This document shows positions 18,629 through 23,399 of a DNA stretch of 23,399 bases, piece after piece. Location of the stretch: contig CATPAW010000139.1 in NCBI GenBank assembly GCA_955652255.1, forward strand, positions 1-23,399, in the 5' to 3' direction. The notes under the pieces were generated by a model. That model saw only the letters and a list, made by a program, of their open reading frames with translations. It was not told where the DNA came from and did not search any database. Position numbers and translations under genes: made by a program. The DNA is from an uncultured Chthoniobacterales bacterium (lineage in GTDB: Bacteria; Verrucomicrobiota; Verrucomicrobiia; Chthoniobacterales; UBA10450). Each line of letters opens with the position of its first letter. The first letter of the stretch is position 1.

Positions 18629-20338
18629 ATGCCACGGATACTTTCCCTAAAGACCGCATGGGCTGCGCTGTTTCTGTTTTTGTTCGCAGCAGCGCCGAGC
18701 GCGCACGGGCAAAAGCAGACGACCGGCGCGGATATTAGTTCTCTCGACAAGCTCGCCGACGACTTTTGGGCTTGGCGTGTGAAATATGCGCCGTTCAATG
18801 GCGATGACGTGCCGCGAATGGAGCGGCCGGCCGGGACGCGCGATTGGTCGCTAGCTAAGATCGACAATCGACGAAAAGATCTCAATGCGTTTGAGGCGCG
18901 CTGGAAAAAGCTCGATGTCAGTGAATGGCCAGTTCCGAAGCAGGTCGATTACCGGCTGATCGGTTCTGCCTTGTCGCGAGTGCGCTGGGAACTCGACATC
19001 AATCCGCGCTGGAAGCGCGATCCCAACTTTTACATCGAGCAAACGCTTACGCCGATCGTCGAAGCGCTCACCGTGCCGGGCCCGTACAACGCAGCTCAAT
19101 CTCGCGAGATTCTGACGCGCATCGAAAACATTCCGTCGATCTTGCAGCACGGCGAAGAGAATCTCTCGAGTCCACCGGCGCCTTTCGCGACTGTGGCGAT
19201 TGAAGCACTGGACGGCGTGCGAGAGCGCCTGCAAAAAATGGCGGCCGCACTGCTAGGATCGACAACTCTCAAAGAGCAGGAGTTGACCAGCGCAGTCGAA
19301 CGCGCGGCCGACGCGCTCGAAAAGTTTCGACAGCAGCTTCAAGAAAAATTGCCGTCGCTTCCAAAAGAAACGGCGCTGGGTCGCGATGCCTACATCTTCT
19401 TCCTCAAGAACGTCGCGCTGATGCCGTACGCGCCCGACCAGCTTCTCGCAATGGGGCAGCAAGAGTGGAATCGCGCCGTCGCCTTTGAAGCTTATGAGAA
19501 GGAACGCAATCGCGCCGTGCCGCCGCTTCCTTTAGCAGCGAACATCGACAATTGGATCAAAGATACCGCGCAAAAGGAATTGTCGATCCGCGAATTTCTC
19601 GATAAGCGCGGCATTCTGACCGTGCCCGATTGGCTCCAGCATTACACTCTGCGTCCAATGCCGGAGTATTTACGCGCACTGCAAGGCTTCGGTGAAACGG
19701 ACGACTTCACTTCGCCATCACGTCTCAAAGATAATTGCATTCGCTACGTGACCGAACCTTCAGCGAACCTCGGTTATTTCTGGCGCGCGACTGCGCAAGA
19801 TCCGCGGCCGATCACCGTTCATGAAGGAATTCCCGGCCATTATTTTCAACTTTGCCTTTCCTGGAAACACGAAGACCTGATCCGGCGTCATTATTACGAC
19901 TCGGGCGCGAACGAAGGCATCGGATTTTATTCTGAGGAAATGATGTTGCAGGCCGGGCTCTTCGACGACAGCCCGCACACGCGCGAGATCATTTACAATT
20001 TCATGCGTCTGCGCGCGCTCCGCGTGGAGGTGGACGTGAAACTCGCGCTCGGCGAATTCACGCTCGAGCAGGCCGCGAAATATCTGGAAGAGAAAGTTCC
20101 GATGGATCCTGGAACCGCGCGCCGGGAAGCAATCGCCTTCTCAACCGGCCCCGGTCAGGCCATCACTTACCAGATCGGCAAACTTCAGATCATGAAATTT
20201 CTGGCCGAAGCGCGCATGCAGCAGGGAGAAAAATTCAACCTGCGCGCCTTCCACGATTTCGTCTGGAAAAACGGCAATGTACCCATCGCTTTGCAACGCT
20301 GGGAATATCTCGGGGCCAGCGATGAAGTCCCAAAATAA
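18629..20338 (+). CDS. exported DUF885 family protein (putative metallopeptidase)
   Basis: The 569-residue protein begins with a signal peptide (MPRILSLKTAWAALFLFLF, cleavage near AHG at about 27). The DUF885 core is recognisable by VHEGIPGHYFQ (His398, Glu399, His404), a thermolysin-like zinc motif with the spacing this family uses, followed by NEGIGFYSEEMM (Glu429), the likely third ligand, and TGPGQAITYQIGKLQI near the C-terminus. The family is thought to contain zinc peptidases; no substrate can be assigned. The ATG at 18629 gives a clean signal peptide; an upstream TTG at 18593 is less likely. It is divergent from the exported amidohydrolase, and the two could act together on peptides outside the cytoplasm. 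Three motif cores occur in it (18857, 19257, 19579). Confidence 0.85.
   Translation: MPRILSLKTAWAALFLFLFAAAPSAHGQKQTTGADISSLDKLADDFWAWRVKYAPFNGDDVPRMERPAGTRDWSLAKIDNRRKDLNAFEARWKKLDVSEWPVPKQVDYRLIGSALSRVRWELDINPRWKRDPNFYIEQTLTPIVEALTVPGPYNAAQSREILTRIENIPSILQHGEENLSSPPAPFATVAIEALDGVRERLQKMAAALLGSTTLKEQELTSAVERAADALEKFRQQLQEKLPSLPKETALGRDAYIFFLKNVALMPYAPDQLLAMGQQEWNRAVAFEAYEKERNRAVPPLPLAANIDNWIKDTAQKELSIREFLDKRGILTVPDWLQHYTLRPMPEYLRALQGFGETDDFTSPSRLKDNCIRYVTEPSANLGYFWRATAQDPRPITVHEGIPGHYFQLCLSWKHEDLIRRHYYDSGANEGIGFYSEEMMLQAGLFDDSPHTREIIYNFMRLRALRVEVDVKLALGEFTLEQAAKYLEEKVPMDPGTARREAIAFSTGPGQAITYQIGKLQIMKFLAEARMQQGEKFNLRAFHDFVWKNGNVPIALQRWEYLGASDEVPK
18857..18868 (+). repeat. dispersed motif AAGATCGACAAT, exact copy inside the DUF885 gene
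   Basis: This exact copy is read as KIDN. Further copies in the same gene are GATCGACAAC at 19257-19266 and ATTGTCGATC at 19579-19588, read as GSTT and LSI, so each copy uses a different codon phase or strand. Confidence 0.7.
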
Positions 20339-20347
20339 GTCGCGCCC

Positions 20348-20381
20348 TTGTCATTCCGAGCGAAGTCGAGGAATCTTTTTG
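20348..20381. repeat. dispersed repeat (TTGTCATTC...GAATCT family), single copy
   Basis: TTGTCATTCCGAGCGAAG and the following GAGGAATCT resemble the left part of the 22441-22514 element. This type of repeat is familiar from intergenic regions of many bacterial genomes. It follows the DUF885 stop by 9 bp; the partner arm is missing. Confidence 0.5.
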
Positions 20382-20416
20382 CCGGAGATATTCAGTGAAA
20401 CCCGATACAACAGAAA

Positions 20417-21102
20417 TCCGCGCAACTCTGGATCGATATTGAGGATCACTTGATTCCGTTCCTTAAACTAGACGCACACCTAAGGTCTGTTTATTACCAT
20501 TTAGTGCGTCGGTCGCGTGTCGTAGGGCAACGCACGGTTGAGATATCAATTGGTCGCTCGCTCAGGCGACTGGTCTGTCGACCCAAGTTCGGCAACACAT
20601 AAGAACTTTGGAAGCAAAAGGCGCGCTAAAGATCGTGAGCAGAGGCCGGACTGGAACCACCGTTGAGGTTTACATCCCGTCAGAAATCCCTGGGTGCGTG
20701 AAAACCAAAGTAATGACGAATGATTTTGATCTCGAGACGTACGATTTTTATACAAACCCAATCGGTCGTCGAGCAATTATCGAACGTGAAGGCGGTCGAT
20801 GCTTCTATTGCCTCCGCGGGATCGATTCAGATTCGGCCGTTCTCGACCACGCGGTTGGACGGCTCGTTCGGCTAGATAATTCCTACCAAAACATCGTCGC
20901 CTGTTGTTACGAATGTAATTCTCTCAAGTCCGGTATGTCCGCCGATGATTTTATTCGTGAGCTTTATCGCCGCAGTCGCCTAAGCGCGGCGGAAATGGAG
21001 AGCCGTTTATCAAAGCTGCTGCGCTCCAGCGTGGAGAGCTTAAGCCGACAATTCGTTAATCGACGATCTCGAGGCCCATTTGGCGGGCGGTGCCGGCGAT
21101 GA
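20417..21102 (+). pseudogene. winged-helix/HNH endonuclease gene, apparently frameshifted
   Basis: Two frames together give one protein. The first (20417 to about 20548) reads WIDIEDHLIPFLKLDAHLRS, then VYYHLVRRSRVVG. The second (about 20549-21102) continues SLAQATGLSTQVRQHIRTLE (a helix-turn-helix) and EIPGCV, then the HNH part: CFYCLRGI, LDHAVGRLV, NSYQNIVACCYECNSLKSG, with four zinc-type Cys, His of the LDH and Asn residues. This order (IEEHLIP-type N-terminus, HTH, HNH) is that of a recurring family of HNH proteins. A single base lost in the CAATT at about 20546-20551 (CAAATT expected) would account for the shift. No good start codon precedes the first part. The 3' end overlaps the rplK end by 47 bp, convergently. 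A sequencing error cannot be excluded. Confidence 0.6.
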
Positions 21103-21481
21103 TGCGGAAGGCGGCTTCGTCATCGCGCGCATTCAGGTCTTTGGCTTTCGTTTTCACAATGTCCATGACTTGTTTGCGCGTGACTTTGCCGACTTTCTGT
21201 TTGTTCGGCTCTTTGGACCCGGCGGCGATGTTCGCGGCCTTCTTCAACAAGACCGCGGCGGGCGGACTTTTGGTGATGAATGTGAACGACTTGTCTTTGA
21301 AGACGGTGATCACGACCGGGAGAATGTCGCCGGCTTGTTTCTGGGTGGTGGCGTTAAATTCTTTGCAGAACGCCATGATGTTCACGCCGCGCGGTCCGAG
21401 CGCGGTGCCGACGGGCGGCGCTGGATTCGCCTGACCGGCGGGAATTTGGAGTTTGATTTGGGCTACGACTTCCTTGGCCAT
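21056..21481 (-). CDS. rplK: 50S ribosomal protein L11
   Basis: L11 binds the GTPase-associated centre of 23S rRNA and is needed for the stringent response through RelA. The 141-residue length is exact for the family. Landmarks are the Pro-rich N-terminal domain IPAGQANPAPPVGTALGPRGVNIMAFCKEFNATTQ and the rRNA-binding C-terminal domain with SPPAAVLLKKAA and GTARQMGLEIVD at the end. It follows nusG by 46 bp, a gap made largely of an 8-bp tandem repeat, with no Shine-Dalgarno. Its usual partner rplA is displaced 4 kb downstream by the amidohydrolase/DUF885/HNH block. Confidence 0.98.
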   Translation of the reverse strand: MAKEVVAQIKLQIPAGQANPAPPVGTALGPRGVNIMAFCKEFNATTQKQAGDILPVVITVFKDKSFTFITKSPPAAVLLKKAANIAAGSKEPNKQKVGKVTRKQVMDIVKTKAKDLNARDDEAAFRIIAGTARQMGLEIVD

Positions 21482-21487
21482 TGTGTT

Positions 21488-21519
21488 TCGTTAAATCGTT
21501 AAATCGTTGAATCGTTAAA
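21488..21519. repeat. 8-bp tandem repeat (TCGTTAAA x4) before rplK
   Basis: Four head-to-tail copies of TCGTTAAA, the third with one change (TCGTTGAA), make up most of the nusG-rplK gap and end 7 bp before the rplK ATG. Copy number could vary by slippage and change the spacing or structure of the rplK initiation region. Confidence 0.75.
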
Positions 21520-21527
21520 TCGGAAGG

Positions 21528-22097
21528 TTAGCCTCTCTCCACCTGCCAGTATTCTAGTTCGACCGGCGTGGCGCGGCCAAAAATGGTGACGGAGACGCGG
21601 AGTTTGCCGCGCTCGGGATCGATTTCTTCGACGATGCCGTTCTGATTTTGAAATGGGCCATCGGCGACCTTGACGGTTTCGCCAACTTCGAAGCTGACCT
21701 TCGGTTTCACCTTTTCTTCGCGCTCTTTCATTTGCGCGAGCATGTTGTCCACTTCGGATTGGCGCATCGGGATCGGTTTGTCCTTCGTGCCGGCAAAACC
21801 GATCACGCCGGGTGTGTCGCGGATGAAATACCAGGTGCGCCCGACGAGCTGATTGTTTTCATCGAGCAAATGCATGTTCACGATCAAGTAACCGGGAAAA
21901 AATTTGCGCGTCGTCTCGCTTTTCTTGCCCTTTTTGATTTCCGAAACGCGCTCGGTCGGAACGAGCACTTCGTAAATCAAATCGCTCATCTCCTCGGTCT
22001 TGATGCGTTTCTCGATATTCTCCTTCACCTTGTTTTCCTGGCCGGAGAGCACGTGCACGACGAACCATTGATCTTTTGCTGCGAGCGCTTGTCCCAT
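21528..22097 (-). CDS. nusG: transcription termination/antitermination factor NusG
   Basis: NusG binds RNA polymerase beta' and links it to Rho or to ribosomal S10. The 189-residue protein has the NGN domain (WFVVHVLSGQENKVKENIEKR at about 11-31, the FFPGYLIVNM strand at 66-75, then WYFIRDTPGVIGF) and a C-terminal KOW domain with VGETVKVADGPFQNQNGIVEEID. There is no inserted domain. The ATG is 2 bp after the secE stop, so the two are translationally coupled. No Shine-Dalgarno is apparent. Confidence 0.97.
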   Translation of the reverse strand: MGQALAAKDQWFVVHVLSGQENKVKENIEKRIKTEEMSDLIYEVLVPTERVSEIKKGKKSETTRKFFPGYLIVNMHLLDENNQLVGRTWYFIRDTPGVIGFAGTKDKPIPMRQSEVDNMLAQMKEREEKVKPKVSFEVGETVKVADGPFQNQNGIVEEIDPERGKLRVSVTIFGRATPVELEYWQVERG

Positions 22098-22099
22098 AA

Positions 22100-22318
22100 T
22101 CAGTGCAACCGGGTAAAGAAATGGACGAAATTGACGAGAACGAAATCGAAGAGCGCAACGTAACCGCCGAGCAGCAACATCGCGATGATGACAACCAGCG
22201 TTGAGTCAGTCAGCTCCTTGTAGCGGCGGACTCCTTTTTCCTTCGATTCCCATGGCCAGGAAGCTTTTTGCAGCTCGACCTTCACTTCGTTAAAAAAGTT
22301 TTTCGTCTTTGTGATCAC
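22100..22318 (-). CDS. secE: preprotein translocase subunit SecE
   Basis: SecE is the small essential subunit of the SecYEG channel. The 72-residue, single-span form is typical outside the enterics. An amphipathic N-terminus with FFNEVKVELQKASWPWESK (about 8-26, the conserved Lys-x-x-x-Trp-Pro) is followed by one membrane helix, about 41-65 (TLVVIIAMLLLGGYVALFDFVLV). The start is a GTG at 22318, the only candidate that keeps the family N-terminus. It precedes nusG by 2 bp. The 41-bp gap to the tRNA holds two copies of the dispersed motif. Confidence 0.93.
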   Translation of the reverse strand: MITKTKNFFNEVKVELQKASWPWESKEKGVRRYKELTDSTLVVIIAMLLLGGYVALFDFVLVNFVHFFTRLH

Positions 22319-22325
22319 GGTGAGA

Positions 22326-22350
22326 TGTCGATCTTGTAATTGTCGGTCTT
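22326..22350 (-). repeat. tandem pair of the dispersed motif before secE
   Basis: TGTCGATCTTG (22326-22336) and ATTGTCGGTCTT (22339-22350, one mismatch) are in the same orientation with cores 15 bp apart, like the pair in the rplA-rplJ gap. Confidence 0.6.
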
Positions 22351-22359
22351 GCGGTCAAA

Positions 22360-22432
22360 CACGCCAGGAGGGACTCGAACCCCCAACCGACGGTTTTGGA
22401 GACCGCTACTCTACCAATTGAGCTACTGGCGT
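22360..22432 (-). tRNA. tRNA-Trp (anticodon CCA)
   Basis: The minus strand folds as a 73-base tRNA. The acceptor stem is ACGCCAG with CTGGCGT and discriminator G. The D arm is GCTC-AATTGGTA-GAGT. The anticodon arm is GCGGT-CTCCAAA-ACCGT with CCA at 22397-22399, and the T arm is GGGGG-TTCGAGT-CCCTC. The 3' CCA is not encoded. Position between tuf and secE is the classic tufB-trnW-secE-nusG order. Confidence 0.97.
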
Positions 22433-22440
22433 AAGTCTTT

Positions 22441-22514
22441 TGTCATTCTGAACGTCAGTGAAGAATCTCCCAATCGATAAGTGGTGAGATGTCTCGACTT
22501 CGCTCGACATGACA
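22441..22514. repeat. REP-like element between tuf and tRNA-Trp
   Basis: The 74-bp element starts TGTCAT and ends ATGACA. The left arm has CATTCTGAACGTCAGTGAAG and the right arm has GTCTCGACTTCGCTCGACATG, which pair imperfectly. The left arm is related to 20348-20381. It begins 8 bp upstream of the tRNA 5' end. Confidence 0.55.
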
Positions 22515-22521
22515 CAACAGC

Positions 22522-23399
22522 TTAATCCAAAATTTCGCTGACGCGACCCGCGCCGACGGTTTTTCCGCCTTCACGAATAGCGAAAAGAATCGTCTTTTCC
22601 ATCGCAATGGGCGTGATCAGCTCAACTTCGATGGCGATGTTGTCGCCGGGCATGACCATTTCCACGCCATCGGGCAATTTCACGGTCCCAGTCACGTCGG
22701 TCGTGCGGAAATAAAATTGCGGCCGGTAATTGGTAAAGAACGGCGTGTGGCGACCGCCCTCTTCCTTACTCAGCACGTACACTTCCGCCTTGAATTTCTT
22801 GTGCGGCGTGATCGACCCGGGCTTGGCGATGACCTGGCCGCGCTCGACGTCTTCTTTCTTCGTGCCGCGCAGCAAAACGCCGACATTATCGCCCGCGCGC
22901 GCTTCGTCGAGCAGTTTGCGGAACATTTCGATGTCGGTCGCGGTCGTCTTCGCGGTTGGCCGAATCCCGACGAGCTCGACTTCCTCCATTTTCTTGAGAA
23001 CGCCGCGCTCGACCCGACCGGTCGCGACAGTGCCGCGGCCTTCAATGTTGAACACGTCCTCGATCGGCATGAGAAATGGCTGATCGATCGGTCGCTCCGG
23101 AACCGGAATGTAATCGTCGATCGCTGCCACCAAAGCGAGTATCTGCTTTTCGGCTTCGGCATCGCCTTCCAGCGCTTTGAGAGCGCTTCCCTTCACAATC
23201 GGAATCTTATCTCCCGGAAACTTATATTGAGTGAGGAGGTCGCGCACTTCCATCTCGACAAGGTCGAGAAGCTCGGGATCATCCACCATGTCGACTTTGT
23301 TCAAAAATACGACAACCGAAGGAACACCGACCTGCCGTGCGAGCAGGATATGCTCGCGCGTCTACGGCATCGGGCCATCGGCCGCGCTCACCACAAGGA
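22522..23399 (-). CDS. tuf: elongation factor Tu, partial, with an in-frame amber codon
   Basis: EF-Tu carries aminoacyl-tRNA to the ribosome. The 5' third is beyond the right edge. From the edge the frame reads LVVSAADGPMP, then TAG (23362-23364), then TREHILLARQVGVPSVVVFLNKVDMVDD and an intact remainder: G4 motif NKVD, domain 2 (RGTVATGRVERG) and domain 3 (MVMPGDNIAIEVELI, GRVSEILD). The TAG stands where EF-Tu has the conserved Gln of GPMPQTREH (Gln114 in E. coli), a single C-to-T change of CAG. No other defect is seen. An internal ATG at 23304 could start only a G-domain-less fragment. It may be a sequencing error, a decaying second tuf copy, or a real nonsense mutation. Confidence 0.9.

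Noticed and set aside
17148..21102. The accessory block as an insertion sequence or prophage
   Set aside because: No transposase, integrase, target-site duplication or phage gene was found; the only hint of mobility is the HNH remnant.
23362..23364. TAG reassigned to glutamine in this organism
   Set aside because: TAG ends at least the EamA permease and rplL genes at the expected family length, so it is a functional stop.

Overview
This window looks like a chromosome segment of a free-living Gram-negative-type bacterium. It is moderately GC-rich. It has a PE-ligase type LigD, single-domain PurS and PurQ, a short EF-Ts, a large-family DUF885 peptidase and many short dispersed palindromic repeats. 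Together these resemble soil Verrucomicrobiota (Spartobacteria/Chthoniobacterales), but that assignment is an inference from protein flavour and is not proven. Nearly all genes lie on the minus strand, so transcription runs mainly from right to left.

Right to left, the backbone is the classic transcription/translation cluster: tuf (cut by the window edge and carrying an in-frame amber codon), tRNA-Trp(CCA), secE, nusG, rplK, an interrupting block, then rplA, rplJ, rplL, rpoB, rpoC. After it come a PduO-type cobalamin adenosyltransferase gene, rpsB-tsf, ligD, a divergent EamA-family permease on the plus strand, and purS, a Pmp3/YqaE-like small membrane protein, purQ and the start of bioD. The block between rplK and rplA (about 17.1-21.1 kb) holds an exported amidohydrolase, a divergent exported DUF885 peptidase and a frameshifted HNH-endonuclease gene. 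Because of it rplA has its own upstream region, with candidate promoters and what looks like an L1-binding translational control site mimicking 23S rRNA.

The most striking signal is not a gene. A short motif, consensus AAGATCGACAAT (core GATCGACA), occurs about 22 times in 23.4 kb, roughly once per kilobase and equally on both strands. It lies in intergenic gaps and in several reading frames inside unrelated genes, sometimes as 15-bp-spaced tandem pairs. Density and distribution resemble DNA-uptake sequences of Neisseria or Pasteurellaceae, or an HIP1-like iterated element. Other non-genic structure includes a 99-bp element with perfect 9-bp terminal inverted repeats filling the rpoC/cobalamin-gene gap, a double palindrome inserted in frame in the linker of LigD, other REP-like repeats, an 8-bp tandem repeat before rplK, and a strong terminator/attenuator after rplL. 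Most start codons lack a recognisable Shine-Dalgarno sequence; only rplL and rpoC have clear ones.
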